This document shows positions 8,257 through 17,504 of a stretch of DNA of 64,000 nucleotides, piece by piece. Numbering within the stretch: position 1 is the first letter of the stretch; each line of letters starts with the position of its first letter. Source of the stretch: Pseudoalteromonas umbrosa (GTDB taxonomy: Bacteria > Pseudomonadota > Gammaproteobacteria > Enterobacterales > Alteromonadaceae); NCBI RefSeq assembly GCF_030125375.1, contig NZ_JASJUU010000001.1, positions 1,099,354 to 1,163,353 on the forward strand, in the 5' to 3' direction. The notes under the pieces were generated by a model. It worked only from the letters and a program-made list of their open reading frames with translations, was not told where the DNA came from and did not search any database. The position numbers and the translations under genes are program-made.

Positions 8257-9813
8257 TTAGGCTAGCTTGTCTGAAGCTACTTTGTATTTAGGGTCTTCAA
8301 TCACGTTGATTTCAACCAAATCTGATGCGTTATCAAGTAACTGCTTACAGTCCTCACTTAAGTGACGTAAGTGCAGTTTTTTACCTGCTTTAGTGTATTT
8401 CTCAGCTAGCGCATCGATGGCTTCAATAGCACTGTGATCTGCAACGCGACTATGCTTGAATTCAACAATCACATCATCTGGATCGTTAGCAACATCAAAC
8501 AATTCTGCGAAGTTTTTCACTGAGCCGAAGAATAATGGGCCGTGTAACTCGTATACTTTAGAGCCTTCGTCATCGATATAGTTATTTGTGTAAATGTGCT
8601 TCGCGTGCTCCCAAGCAAATACAAGCGCAGAGACAATCACACCAACACATACCGCAATTGCAAGGTCCGTGATCACAGTCACACCAGATACCAACACAAT
8701 CACAAACGCGTCACTCTTAGGGATACGCTTCATTAAACGGAAGCTTGACCATTCAAATGTGCCAAGTACAACCATAAACATCACCCCGACTAGTGCTGCC
8801 AATGGGATCATTTCGATTAAGCTTGCCGCAAATAAAATGAATCCCAGTAATAATAAAGCTGCAGTAATGCCAGATAATCGGCTGCGACCACCTGAATTAA
8901 TATTGATCATAGACTGACCAATCATCGCACAACCACCCATCGCACCAAACACACCACACGTTACGTTTGCAGCACCTTGGCCAACACATTCACGGTTACT
9001 GTTACCACGAGTTTCTGTGATTTCGTCAATCAGTGTTAATGTCAGTAGTGATTCTATTAAGCCGATAGCAGCCAAGATAAGTGCATATGGGAAGATGATT
9101 TTAAGCGTTTCAAGGTTCCAAGGTACGTCTGGGATATGGAATGCAGGGAAACCACCCGCAATTGTCGCATCTACATTGCCGCTCATATCTTTAAGGTAAT
9201 CAAGTACATTGCGCGCATCTAAATCAAAGCCAATTACAATACCCGTCACCACTAGAATAGCTGCTAAGCTCGATGGTACAGCCGTTGTCAGCTTTGGCAA
9301 GAAATGAATAATGGCCATAGTTAATGCAACTAAACCCGCCATGATATACAGCTCTGAGCCTTGCATCCACTGAAGAGTACCTGACTCGTCCATGACTTTA
9401 AACTGGCCTAATTGCGCTAAGAAAATAACAATGGCCAAACCATTTACAAAGCCAAGCATAACCGGATGCGGCACCATTCGGATAAACTTGCCTAACTTAA
9501 ATATACCGGCCAATATTTGTAAAATACCCATTAGTAATACGGTGGCGAAGAGGTATTCAACGCCATGTTCAACCACAAGGCTTACCATAACTACTGCAAG
9601 TGCACCAGTTGCACCTGAAATCATTCCTGGACGACCACCAAAAATTGACGTTATCAATCCAACGATAAATGCTGCATACAAACCAACCAGTGGGTCGACT
9701 TGTGCAACAAATGCGAATGCGACCGCTTCTGGCACCAATGCTAATGCAACGGTTAAACCAGAAAGCACGTCGTTCTTAGCAGAGCTTGGCGCTTTGCCTA
9801 TAAGATTAAACAT
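8257..9813 (-). CDS. SulP-family anion transporter with STAS domain
   Basis: This 518-residue inner-membrane transporter belongs to the SLC26/SulP family. The N-terminal core has about 12-14 helices and begins with [22 protein letters not shown], the typical first helix, followed by [26 protein letters not shown]-terminal STAS domain (from about residue 425, [12 protein letters not shown]) ends the protein. The family carries sulfate, bicarbonate or other anions, and in marine bacteria BicA-type bicarbonate/sodium uptake is frequent; the substrate cannot be read from the sequence. GGGGATATAA precedes the ATG. The gene is monocistronic with its own terminator. Confidence 0.9.
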   Translation of the reverse strand: MFNLIGKAPSSAKNDVLSGLTVALALVPEAVAFAFVAQVDPLVGLYAAFIVGLITSIFGGRPGMISGATGALAVVMVSLVVEHGVEYLFATVLLMGILQILAGIFKLGKFIRMVPHPVMLGFVNGLAIVIFLAQLGQFKVMDESGTLQWMQGSELYIMAGLVALTMAIIHFLPKLTTAVPSSLAAILVVTGIVIGFDLDARNVLDYLKDMSGNVDATIAGGFPAFHIPDVPWNLETLKIIFPYALILAAIGLIESLLTLTLIDEITETRGNSNRECVGQGAANVTCGVFGAMGGCAMIGQSMININSGGRSRLSGITAALLLLGFILFAASLIEMIPLAALVGVMFMVVLGTFEWSSFRLMKRIPKSDAFVIVLVSGVTVITDLAIAVCVGVIVSALVFAWEHAKHIYTNNYIDDEGSKVYELHGPLFFGSVKNFAELFDVANDPDDVIVEFKHSRVADHSAIEAIDALAEKYTKAGKKLHLRHLSEDCKQLLDNASDLVEINVIEDPKYKVASDKLA

Positions 9814-9843
9814 TTATATCCCCAAGTGTTTTTACTACGACAG

Positions 9844-9878
9844 AAAAGCGCTGGATCCTATCAAAATCCAGCGCTTTT
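9844..9878 (-). terminator. Terminator after the Lrp-family gene
   Basis: A 13-bp perfect stem, AAAAGCGCTGGAT (9844-9856) and ATCCAGCGCTTTT (9866-9878), has a 9-nt loop and ends in a T-run in either direction. It terminates the Lrp gene on the minus strand and insulates the SulP promoter. Confidence 0.75.
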
Positions 9879-9925
9879 AACAAACATGATACATTATAGT
9901 GTTAAATTGAGATGTCTGTATGACA

Positions 9926-10387
9926 CTATATGATTGGCAAGGCGGTTGAGCGTTTAACGCATGTCATGGTCACATTGGAGTGGACTTCTTGTACATACTC
10001 AAGATTTAGTAAATTATCACGAACAAATAGCTCGTAACCTTCAATCCCTTTAGACACAATTCTAAGCATAAAGTCCATAGTACCGGCCATGGTATAGCAC
10101 TCAGTCACTTCGTCATAACTCATGATGAGCTTTTCGAATTCAGCAAGGTTGCTGCGACCGTGATTGGATAATTTGACATGGGCGTATACCAACATATCAA
10201 AGCCAAGTTGCTTTTCATCTAATAGCGCAACTTTTCCTTTTATGAATCCATCTTGTTCCAATTTGGCGATACGTCTCCAGCAAGGAGATTGCGATAATCC
10301 TACTTTGTCTGCAATTTCTGCTGTGGACAAACTCGCATCTTGCTGTAACAACGCTAGTATCTGACGATCAACTTGATTTAATGACAT
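9926..10387 (-). CDS. Lrp/AsnC-family transcriptional regulator
   Basis: The 153-residue protein has the family layout: an N-terminal helix-turn-helix (LNQVDRQILALLQQD, then STAEIADKVGLSQSPCWRRIAKLE) and a C-terminal RAM ligand-binding domain (from about residue 65, MLVYAHVKL, with YTMAGTMDFMLRIV). It probably senses an amino acid and acts as a dimer or octamer. It lies 47 bp downstream of a metallo-beta-lactamase gene on the same strand. Its targets are unknown. Confidence 0.9.
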   Translation of the reverse strand: MSLNQVDRQILALLQQDASLSTAEIADKVGLSQSPCWRRIAKLEQDGFIKGKVALLDEKQLGFDMLVYAHVKLSNHGRSNLAEFEKLIMSYDEVTECYTMAGTMDFMLRIVSKGIEGYELFVRDNLLNLEYVQEVHSNVTMTCVKRSTALPII

Positions 10388-10434
10388 ATTTTTCTTTATA
10401 TTTTAATGTTAAATTTTACGCTATTCACGTAGCG

Positions 10435-11076
10435 CTACCCAAAGCGACCGCTCATAAATGGGTTATTACGCTTCTCGTACCCTATAGTGGTATCTTCTCC
10501 GTGACCACTCATTACTTTAGTTTCATCATCTAAAGTAAAAAGCTTTGTATTAATAGCGTGCTTAAGTTGTGAGGCATCTCCTTTAGGAAAATCAGTACGC
10601 CCCACTGAACCTTTAAACAGCACATCACCAACCAGTACTGTCGCACTTGCAGGTTCATAAAAAACCACATGTCCAGGTGTATGCCCTGGACAATGTCTTA
10701 CTTGTAATTGCAACTTACCCAGCGCAACAACATCTCCCTCATCTAACCATCTATGAGGCAAAAAAGCGTCGTGTGGCGCAAAACCAAACATTTGCGCTTG
10801 CATGGGTAAACCATCAAGCCAAAACTTATCTTCTGCATGCGGGCCAATAATCTCTACACCGAACTCTTTGGCTAGTAGCTTACTCGCACCAACATGATCT
10901 AAGTGGCCATGTGTGAGCAGGATAAATTCGATACTGAGATTATGTTGTTTGACTAATGCAATTATCTTCTCAGCATCCCCACCGGGATCTACTATGGCAG
11001 CTTTTCCTGTTTCGTCGCAAGCAATAACTCGACAGTTTTGCGCAAACGGTGTAACCGGTATTGTTAAAACTTTCAT
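10435..11076 (-). CDS. Metallo-beta-lactamase fold hydrolase (glyoxalase II-like, YcbL type)
   Basis: The 213-residue cytoplasmic protein has the zinc-binding signature THGHLDH (His56, His58, Asp60, His61), then HCPGHTPGHVVF, GDVLFKGSVGRTDFP and a final SGHGEDTTIG. This is the YcbL/glyoxalase II-like subgroup, which hydrolyses S-lactoylglutathione or related thioesters. It lacks the glyoxalase II C-terminal substrate domain. GGAGCAG precedes the ATG. The M14 peptidase gene ends 1 bp upstream on the same strand, so the two are probably cotranscribed. Confidence 0.85.
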   Translation of the reverse strand: MKVLTIPVTPFAQNCRVIACDETGKAAIVDPGGDAEKIIALVKQHNLSIEFILLTHGHLDHVGASKLLAKEFGVEIIGPHAEDKFWLDGLPMQAQMFGFAPHDAFLPHRWLDEGDVVALGKLQLQVRHCPGHTPGHVVFYEPASATVLVGDVLFKGSVGRTDFPKGDASQLKHAINTKLFTLDDETKVMSGHGEDTTIGYEKRNNPFMSGRFG

Positions 11077-11077
11077 G

Positions 11078-12874
11078 TTACTGCTCCGTATACGACATTA
11101 AAATCGGATACTTTAAATAAGCTTGATCATAGTATGGTGTTTTTTCATACAACCATTCAAGCCTTTGTTTATCGCTTTTAGCAAACTTTTTATCCTCGCG
11201 GATCTTTTTATCAAATGCCAAAGCAAGCTTAGGGCTCTCTTTTAACATCTTCCTAGCATATGGCTCAAGTGCATAATTTTCAACATATTCTGTGCGTTGA
11301 AATATACTGTGGAACTCTCCCCATGCAAAAAATGAATCTGGCGCAGCCGGATGGAGTAAATGTGTTACCAATTCAGAATAGTCCTGCTTAGTTGATACTT
11401 TAGTCCAACCAGCAAGCATAACTTCATCTTCGAGCACAGTTGAACTGAAAGATGCCTCAACTCTAAAACGCCCTTCAAATGGGACTTTTGCGAAAGTATG
11501 CTTGTCAACTTTAAGCTGAGTCAACCCTGCCATTGAGGCATCTGCAGCAAGTTTTTCAACTTCTACACCATGTAAAACGAGTTTTTCAACCAAAGTTGAA
11601 TACTCTGGTGGGATATAAAATGCATCAGGTACATTAACCGTCAACTTAACGTCTTTTTGCCAATAAACTGGAAGCTTGTCATATTGAATTGGTTCACCAA
11701 GGTACTTCACTTCTTGATGCCCAGACAAAGCACTTTCAAAGCTTTTATATTTAATCCCTTTAAAACTAATGTAATCCGCTTCTTGGCTGTAACTTCTAGC
11801 AACAACTAGCTTTGTTGGGTGGTTGTGCTTTTCCGTTTCGATTGCCTTATCTAGCGCCTTGTACTGCTGTGCCAGTGCATCAATCACACCATCGATAAAT
11901 ACGTAAGTACCCAATACACGCTGTTTGTATGGCTTTAGTGAATGATTCTCAACTAGAATTGTCGGCAGTCCTTTTATATCTCCCCAACCATTTGAAAACC
12001 TTGGCGAGGCAACCCAACCAGCTAGTCCTTTTTTAAGGTTTCGTTTGTCCATAACAAACACCAGCGGACCCGGAATATGGCCTTGCTCAGTTAGCTTTTT
12101 ATCAATAATCGGCGTAAAGTGCTCTTCTAGCACTTTTGCAATCGCTGGAGATTCACTCGCAAAGCTGGGGTTAAACCCGTAGGTCACGTCATATTGGTAA
12201 TCCGCGCCATCCGTTACATGTACATCAACATATAGCGATGGTGCGTAATCATTGATCACTTTCAAGACCGAGCGCACACCCGGCGTATCTAATTTGGTAT
12301 AGTCGCGATTCAAATTTAAATTTTTCGAATTAGTTCTAAAGCCCATGTTGATTGGACCACGTTGATTAATACGGTTAAATTCACTGCTTCTTTCGTGACC
12401 ATCGACATTTAAAATCGGGATAAACAATATATTCACCTTGCTCAATATATCGCGGCGCTTTCCTGTGGCGATATCTCTAAGCAACATAAACATGGCATCT
12501 TTACCATCGATTTCTCCCGCATGAATACCTGCTTGGATCAAGACCGTTGGCTTATTATTGTTTTTCATCATCGCAGGCGTAAATTGGCTATCTTCGACCG
12601 CCAAGAGCATATTAATATCTCTTCCTTGATCGCTTGTACCAATTTTAATCGACTTAAACTGCGTTGGGTTTGATGCAACTAATCGCTTTATAAATGCGTT
12701 CGCTTGTTTGTAATTTGGGGACTTTAATCCGCCACTTAACTCAAAGTCTGTTGTTAAAAGTCCCTCTTGCTGCATTAGCTGCTCACTTTGGCCCTGCCAT
12801 GGCTGCAAAGGAGGGAGATGACTATTCAAATTAAGTGTTGCGGAAAGCAGAACAATACCTAAACTCATAAACAT
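11078..12874 (-). CDS. Exported M14-family zinc carboxypeptidase
   Basis: This 598-residue peptidase has an N-terminal signal sequence (MFMSLGIVLLSATLNLN). The M14 zinc site is HAGEIDGKDA, giving His118 and Glu121, with the third ligand His in YVDVHVTDGADY. LNLNRDYTK and NVDGHERS are the usual substrate-binding segments, and ILVENHSLK holds the probable catalytic Glu. The second half (about residues 370-598) is a beta-rich accessory region common in marine M14 proteins. It probably works in the periplasm or outside the cell on peptides. It overlaps no gene; the MBL hydrolase follows 1 bp downstream. It is divergent from the SDR gene at 13010. Confidence 0.88.
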   Translation of the reverse strand: MFMSLGIVLLSATLNLNSHLPPLQPWQGQSEQLMQQEGLLTTDFELSGGLKSPNYKQANAFIKRLVASNPTQFKSIKIGTSDQGRDINMLLAVEDSQFTPAMMKNNNKPTVLIQAGIHAGEIDGKDAMFMLLRDIATGKRRDILSKVNILFIPILNVDGHERSSEFNRINQRGPINMGFRTNSKNLNLNRDYTKLDTPGVRSVLKVINDYAPSLYVDVHVTDGADYQYDVTYGFNPSFASESPAIAKVLEEHFTPIIDKKLTEQGHIPGPLVFVMDKRNLKKGLAGWVASPRFSNGWGDIKGLPTILVENHSLKPYKQRVLGTYVFIDGVIDALAQQYKALDKAIETEKHNHPTKLVVARSYSQEADYISFKGIKYKSFESALSGHQEVKYLGEPIQYDKLPVYWQKDVKLTVNVPDAFYIPPEYSTLVEKLVLHGVEVEKLAADASMAGLTQLKVDKHTFAKVPFEGRFRVEASFSSTVLEDEVMLAGWTKVSTKQDYSELVTHLLHPAAPDSFFAWGEFHSIFQRTEYVENYALEPYARKMLKESPKLALAFDKKIREDKKFAKSDKQRLEWLYEKTPYYDQAYLKYPILMSYTEQ

Positions 12875-13009
12875 TCTTTGTGTCTTTTTTGTATAAAGTT
12901 GATTATATCAATATTTTATTTAACGGCTTACAATGTGCGGTGATTCAACAAAAATTCACAGTTAACCGCACAATGACGCGGTCAACTTAAGGAAAGTTTA
13001 ACGAAACCA

Positions 13010-13837
13010 ATGAGTAAAAGTATTTTAATCACGGGCTGCTCTACCGGTATAGGTTTGTATTGTGCAAAAACACTGCATAACTCTGGGTACAAAGTTATTG
13101 CCTCTGTCAGGGACCCAAAACACCGTTCGATATTTGAAGAACTAGCTATACCTTGCATCTTACTCGACTTATCAGACGATAATTCGATACACCAAGGCTT
13201 TCAACAAGCGCTTGAGCTATGCGATGGAAAACTCGATGTGCTCTTTAATAACGGTGCATATGGCCAGCCTGGTGCAGTTGAAGACTTACCTACTGATGTT
13301 TTAAGACAGCAATTTGAAGTCAACTTTTTCGGCTGGCACACATTAACCCGTCTTGCCGTTGCACATATGCGCCAAAAGGGCCAAGGTAGAATTATACAAA
13401 ATTCATCGGTGCTCGGATTAGTCGCACTGCCCTACCGTGGTGCTTACAATGCCAGTAAATTTGCACTTGAAGCACTGACTGACACACTGAGAATGGAGCT
13501 TGCTGAGACCGATATTCAAGTCAGCTTGATAGAACCTGGCCCAATCCTGTCAGATTTTAGAAAAAATGCCCGCCAAGCATTTGAACAACATATTGATATC
13601 GGGTCCAGTTACCATAAAGATGAGTATCAAGCGCAGCTAACGAGGCTTAAAGCACAAACAGCACCACAAAAGTTCACACTCGGCCCAGAAGCAGTTTACG
13701 ACAAGCTACTACATGCGATTGAGTCGCCAAAAGCGAAAGCTAGATATTATGTGACGTTTCCGACTTATTTGATGGGTTACTTAAAACGTATTTTAAGCTC
13801 ACGTTTATTAGACAAGTTACTACTTAAAAATAGGTAG
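13010..13837 (+). CDS. Short-chain dehydrogenase/reductase (SDR)
   Basis: This is a 275-residue classical SDR. The cofactor motif TGCSTGIG (residues 8-15) begins the Rossmann fold, followed by NNGAYG and the catalytic Ser (NSSVLG) and YNASK (Tyr and Lys). The arginine in the first strand region (SVRDPKH) suggests NADP preference, but this is weak. The substrate is unknown; close relatives are annotated as oxidoreductases acting on lipids or steroids. AGGAAAG precedes the ATG. The gene is monocistronic and converges on rplT with a shared bidirectional terminator. Confidence 0.9.
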   Translation: MSKSILITGCSTGIGLYCAKTLHNSGYKVIASVRDPKHRSIFEELAIPCILLDLSDDNSIHQGFQQALELCDGKLDVLFNNGAYGQPGAVEDLPTDVLRQQFEVNFFGWHTLTRLAVAHMRQKGQGRIIQNSSVLGLVALPYRGAYNASKFALEALTDTLRMELAETDIQVSLIEPGPILSDFRKNARQAFEQHIDIGSSYHKDEYQAQLTRLKAQTAPQKFTLGPEAVYDKLLHAIESPKAKARYYVTFPTYLMGYLKRILSSRLLDKLLLKNR

Positions 13838-13891
13838 TAAAACGAGATATGTAGACTTAGCTAAACGCAGAAATTTAGTGTAAATAAAAAC

Positions 13892-13919
13892 TAAAAAAGG
13901 AGCCAAAGGCTCCTTTTAA
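13892..13919. terminator. Bidirectional terminator between SDR gene and rplT
   Basis: AAAAAGGAGCC and GGCTCCTTTT pair around an AAA loop, with A and T runs on either side. It serves rplT on the minus strand and probably the SDR gene on the plus strand. Confidence 0.8.
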
Positions 13920-13942
13920 ACATCGCTATACTTAATCAATAA

Positions 13943-14302
13943 TTAAGCTGCAAGACCTTCTTTTGCTTTCTCTACTAGAGCAGTGAAAGCTACTTGGTCG
14001 TATACTGCGATATCAGCTAGGATCTTACGATCGATTTCAATTGACGACTTTTTAAGGCCGTTAATGAAGCGGCTGTAAGATAGGCCGTTTTGACGTGCTG
14101 CAGCGTTGATACGTGCAATCCATAGTTGACGGAAAGTACGTTTCTTAGCGCGACGGTCACGGTATGCATATTGACCAGCTTTAGTTACAGCTTGGAACGC
14201 TACGCGGTAAACACGTGAACGTGCTCCGTAGTAACCTTTAGCTTGCTTTAATACTTTTTTGTGACGTGCACGTGCGATAACACCGCGTTTAACTCTTGCC
14301 AT
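13943..14302 (-). CDS. rplT: 50S ribosomal protein L20
   Basis: The 119-residue basic protein begins [18 protein letters not shown] and has the full L20 length and pattern ([32 protein letters not shown]). It binds 23S rRNA early in 50S assembly. In Escherichia coli it also represses its own operon by binding the rpmI leader. GAGGATATC precedes the ATG. It follows rpmI by 15 bp and is the last gene of the thrS-infC-rpmI-rplT block. Confidence 0.98.
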   Translation of the reverse strand: MARVKRGVIARARHKKVLKQAKGYYGARSRVYRVAFQAVTKAGQYAYRDRRAKKRTFRQLWIARINAAARQNGLSYSRFINGLKKSSIEIDRKILADIAVYDQVAFTALVEKAKEGLAA

Positions 14303-14317
14303 TTCTGATATCCTCTA

Positions 14318-14518
14318 TTAAGCGAATGGTAACATACGATCGATAAGGCCTAGGTCATTCTTATGAACCATAGACTTAGCACGTAGGTGTAGTTTACGCT
14401 TTGAAGACTTCTTAGTCAGAATGTGACGAAGGTGCGACTGTTTACGCTTGTAACCGCCTGAAGCAGTCTTTTTGAAGCGCTTTGCAGCACCTCTGTGTGT
14501 TTTTAGCTTATAAGCCAT
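14318..14518 (-). CDS. rpmI: 50S ribosomal protein L35
   Basis: The 66-residue protein starts [18 protein letters not shown] and continues with the usual [18 protein letters not shown]; the length fits the family. The open frame extends 20 codons further upstream, but the TTTGGAG ribosome binding site and family alignment fix the start at 14518. It is translated from the infC transcript and is the point of L20 feedback in E. coli. Confidence 0.97.
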   Translation of the reverse strand: MAYKLKTHRGAAKRFKKTASGGYKRKQSHLRHILTKKSSKRKLHLRAKSMVHKNDLGLIDRMLPFA

Positions 14519-14604
14519 TGCAATAACTCCAAATGATATTGCGTTTAATATATGCAAGTAGGCGGATGCGAACATCACTTTTAAGGCCCAACTTACACCC
14601 TATT

Positions 14605-14645
14605 CCGGCGAAGCTGAATGAAACAAACAGCTTACTTATTACCGG
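14605..14645 (-). promoter_or_regulatory. Candidate L20 operator structure in the infC-rpmI leader
   Basis: The 215-nt infC-rpmI spacer holds an extended hairpin: AAGCTG and CAGCTT arms (14611-14616 and 14628-14633), flanked by matching CCGG tetramers (14605-14608 and 14642-14645). In E. coli this interval carries the structures bound by L20 that repress rpmI translation. The position and length fit, but I did not establish the pseudoknot. Confidence 0.4.
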
Positions 14646-14733
14646 TTAACACAGGTGACTCAAGATTAAAAATCTCAGTACTTTCAATACCCGTGCTAAA
14701 TTCTTTCAAAAATCGGCGCGAATTATGCCTGAC

Positions 14734-15282
14734 TTATGCTTTTTTTGCAATAGGTGCCATCATCATAACCATCTGGCGACCTTCAACACGATTTGGGAAA
14801 GACTCAACTTGAGCGATCTCTTCCAAATCTGCTTTTAAGCGATTAAGCATGTCAATTGCGATTTCTTGGTGAGCCATTTCACGACCACGGAAACGTATGG
14901 TGATTTTCGCCTTGTCGCCACCTTCTAAGAACTTGCGCAAGTTACGAAGTTTAACTTGATAGTCACCTTCGTCAGTACCAGGGCGGAATTTAATCTCTTT
15001 AACCTGGATCTGTTTTTGCTTTTTCTTCTGTTCTTTTTGTAATTTTGCTTTTTCAAAAATGAACTTACCATAGTCCATTATCTTAGCCACTGGTGGCTCA
15101 GCATTTGGACTGATTTCAACAAGGTCTAAACCTGCGTTTTCTGCTTGCGCTAGCGCATCTCTCGTAGAGACAATGCCCGCTTGCTCACCTTCAGCATCGA
15201 TTAAGCGAACTTCTTTCGCTGTGATTTCATCATTGATACGATTCTTTTGAGCAGTAGTTTGCCCTTTTTTGCCGCCTCTAAT
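14734..15282 (-). CDS. infC: Translation initiation factor IF-3 (AUU start)
   Basis: IF-3 binds the 30S subunit and checks start codon and initiator tRNA fidelity. The 182-residue product aligns with E. coli IF-3 from RGGKKGQT onward ([38 protein letters not shown], then the C-domain FRGREMAHQ). An in-frame ATG lies eight codons upstream, but the GGAGG ribosome binding site sits between that ATG and an ATT codon, 8 nt before the ATT at 15282. The AUU is therefore the start, as in E. coli, where it lets IF-3 discriminate against its own mRNA and so autoregulate. Confidence 0.95.
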   Translation of the reverse strand: MRGGKKGQTTAQKNRINDEITAKEVRLIDAEGEQAGIVSTRDALAQAENAGLDLVEISPNAEPPVAKIMDYGKFIFEKAKLQKEQKKKQKQIQVKEIKFRPGTDEGDYQVKLRNLRKFLEGGDKAKITIRFRGREMAHQEIAIDMLNRLKADLEEIAQVESFPNRVEGRQMVMMMAPIAKKA

Positions 15283-15313
15283 GGTACGTTCCTCCAAAAA
15301 ATCCAAAATTAAA

Positions 15314-15347
15314 CGTGCGGCACTGTTGTAAATATGTTTGCCGCACG
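15314..15347 (-). terminator. Intergenic hairpin between thrS and infC
   Basis: The arms CGTGCGGCA (15314-15322) and TGCCGCACG (15339-15347) form a perfect 9-bp stem. On the minus strand it is followed by a T-rich tract (TTTAATTTTGGATTTTTT) leading into the infC ribosome binding site. It may attenuate read-through from thrS or mark an RNA processing site. Confidence 0.4.
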
Positions 15348-15358
15348 GGTTTCAAAAA

Positions 15359-17269
15359 TTAAACTCTGTTTTTAATTTCTTCGCTAATTTTAGCGACAAA
15401 ATCATCCACAGAGAATTTGCCAAGGTCTTCACCCTTGCGCGTTCTTACTGCTAGCTCTTGTTGCTCGACTTCTTTATCGCCAACAACAAGTAAATAAGGT
15501 ATACGTTTTAAAGTATGCTCGCGGATTTTAAAGCCAATCTTCTCATTTCTCAAGTCAGCACAAGCTCTTATTCCAAGTTTATTTAGTTTTTGCACAACTT
15601 CTTGGACATAATCAGCCTGTTTATCCGTGATATTCATGATAACGACCTGTTTTGGTGCTAACCATGTTGGGAAGAAACCAGCATACTCTTCGGTTAAAAT
15701 ACCGATGAAACGTTCAATCGAACCTAAAATCGCGCGGTGGATCATAACAGGCGTCTTACGCTCGTTATTTTCAGCAACATATGTCGCGCCCAAACGACCT
15801 GGTAACGCAAAGTCTAGCTGTACTGTACCACATTGCCAAGCTCGTTCTAGGCAATCGTACAATGTGAACTCAATCTTAGGTCCGTAGAACGCACCTTCAC
15901 CCGGTAGGTATTCAAACTCAATGTCATTAGACTTAAGCGCTTCAGCAAGTGCAGCTTCTGCTTTGTCCCACATTTCGTCTTCACCAATACGCTTTTCAGG
16001 GCGAGTAGAAAGTTTTACAACTATCTTTTCAAAGCCAAATGTTTCATACGTATCGTAGACCATTTTAATACAAGATGAAACTTCATCCATGATCTGCTCT
16101 TCTGTACAGAATACATGGGCGTCATCTTGAGTAAATCCACGGACACGCATTAGGCCGTGTAGTGCACCTGACGGTTCATTACGGTGACAACAACCGAACT
16201 CAGCCATACGCAATGGTAAATCGCGGTATGACTTTAAGCCTTGGTTAAAGATTTGAACGTGACCTGGGCAGTTCATTGGTTTAATTGCATATTCACGCTT
16301 CTCTGATTCAGTCGTGAACATTGCATCTGAATACTTATCCCAGTGGCCAGACTTTTCCCAAAGCCCTCTGTCCATCATCAATGGACCTTTTACTTCTTCG
16401 TAGTCGTATTCACGCAATTTTTCACGAACAAAGTCTTCTAGCTCGCGATAAATGCTCCAACCGTCATTGTGCCAAAATACCATGCCTGGCGCTTCTTCTT
16501 GCCAGTGCCATAAATCTAGTGCTTTACCAATTTTACGGTGGTCACGTTTCTCAGCTTCTTCTAAACGCTTTAGGTATGCTTTTAACTGCTTTTTGTCTGC
16601 CCAAGCAGTACCATAGATACGCTGAAGCATTTTGTTGTCTGCATTACCACGCCAATATGCGCCTGCAACCTTCATAATTTTGAAGTGTTGACAGAACTTC
16701 ATGTTTGGCACGTGAGGGCCACGGCACATGTCGATGTATTCTTCGTGATGGTATAGGCCCGGACGGTCATCTTTAGCAACATTCTCGTCTAAGATTTCCA
16801 TCTTGTAACTTTCACCGCGAGATTCAAATGTGTCTCGTGCTTCTTGCCAGCTCACTTTCTTTTTAACAACATCATAGTTTGTTTTTGCAAGCTGTAACAT
16901 GCGCTTTTCAATAGCATCAAGATCTTCTTGAGTTAGAGAATGTTCCATGTCGATGTCGTAATAGAAGCCATTGTCGATAGTTGGACCTATCGCCATTTTA
17001 GCTTCAGGGAAAAGTTGCTTTACCGCGTGGCCAATTAAGTGCGCACATGAGTGACGAATGATCTCTAAACCGTCTTCGTCCTTTGCGGTAATAATTTCAA
17101 GATTGGCATCTTGCTCAATGATGTCACATGCATCTACACGCTCACCGTTAACACGGCCAGCAATGGTCGCTTTAGCAAGACCAGGGCCGATGTCTTTAGC
17201 AACATCAAGAGTAGAAACAGGGTTTTCGAAAATACGCTGACTGCCGTCAGGAAGAGTAATTACTGGCAT
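15359..17269 (-). CDS. thrS: Threonine-tRNA ligase
   Basis: This 636-residue class II synthetase is full length. The N-terminal TGS domain (about 1-60) is followed by the editing domain with [11 protein letters not shown] (zinc-like HxxxH near residue 73), then the catalytic core with the zinc cysteine in MNCPGH, motif 2 region [15 protein letters not shown], motif 3 [12 protein letters not shown], and the C-terminal anticodon-binding domain ([14 protein letters not shown]). It charges tRNA-Thr and edits Ser-tRNA-Thr. AGGA precedes the ATG. It heads the infC-rpmI-rplT block. A tRNA-like hairpin in its leader suggests translational autoregulation. Confidence 0.98.
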   Translation of the reverse strand: MPVITLPDGSQRIFENPVSTLDVAKDIGPGLAKATIAGRVNGERVDACDIIEQDANLEIITAKDEDGLEIIRHSCAHLIGHAVKQLFPEAKMAIGPTIDNGFYYDIDMEHSLTQEDLDAIEKRMLQLAKTNYDVVKKKVSWQEARDTFESRGESYKMEILDENVAKDDRPGLYHHEEYIDMCRGPHVPNMKFCQHFKIMKVAGAYWRGNADNKMLQRIYGTAWADKKQLKAYLKRLEEAEKRDHRKIGKALDLWHWQEEAPGMVFWHNDGWSIYRELEDFVREKLREYDYEEVKGPLMMDRGLWEKSGHWDKYSDAMFTTESEKREYAIKPMNCPGHVQIFNQGLKSYRDLPLRMAEFGCCHRNEPSGALHGLMRVRGFTQDDAHVFCTEEQIMDEVSSCIKMVYDTYETFGFEKIVVKLSTRPEKRIGEDEMWDKAEAALAEALKSNDIEFEYLPGEGAFYGPKIEFTLYDCLERAWQCGTVQLDFALPGRLGATYVAENNERKTPVMIHRAILGSIERFIGILTEEYAGFFPTWLAPKQVVIMNITDKQADYVQEVVQKLNKLGIRACADLRNEKIGFKIREHTLKRIPYLLVVGDKEVEQQELAVRTRKGEDLGKFSVDDFVAKISEEIKNRV

Positions 17270-17289
17270 TTTTAATCCTATTTACAGTG

Positions 17290-17310
17290 GTGACACCTAC
17301 GCCGCGTCAC
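17290..17310 (-). promoter_or_regulatory. thrS translational operator: tRNA-Thr anticodon-arm mimic
   Basis: On the minus strand GTGACGC (17310-17304) pairs with GTGTCAC (17296-17290), seven pairs with one G-U, enclosing a 7-nt loop GGCGTAG. The loop geometry equals an anticodon loop, with CGU in the three anticodon positions. It lies at -41 to -21 before the thrS ATG and just upstream of the AGGA ribosome binding site. E. coli thrS has an operator with a CGU anticodon-like loop at about the same distance, where ThrRS binds and blocks ribosome loading. Confidence 0.75.
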
Positions 17311-17504
17311 ATGTATCTATTATCAATTTTAAGTGTTAGTGTTGCCCATCAACGCTTTTACGAATAAGCATTGGTTATTCAGTGGTATGCTAAATTTGAC
17401 TGGGGTCTTTCAATCCTGCGGCTATTGTGACCTGATGCGTGACGAGTTGCAAGGAAAAGACTAAGATAAAATAGTCATTATTAATGGAAAACAGAGAGAT
17501 TTTT

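Noticed and set aside
8594..9880. Long plus-strand open frames opposite the SulP transporter
   Set aside because: They are antisense to a full-length, motif-rich transporter and their composition (Thr/Pro/Ile-rich) reflects the codons of the other strand.
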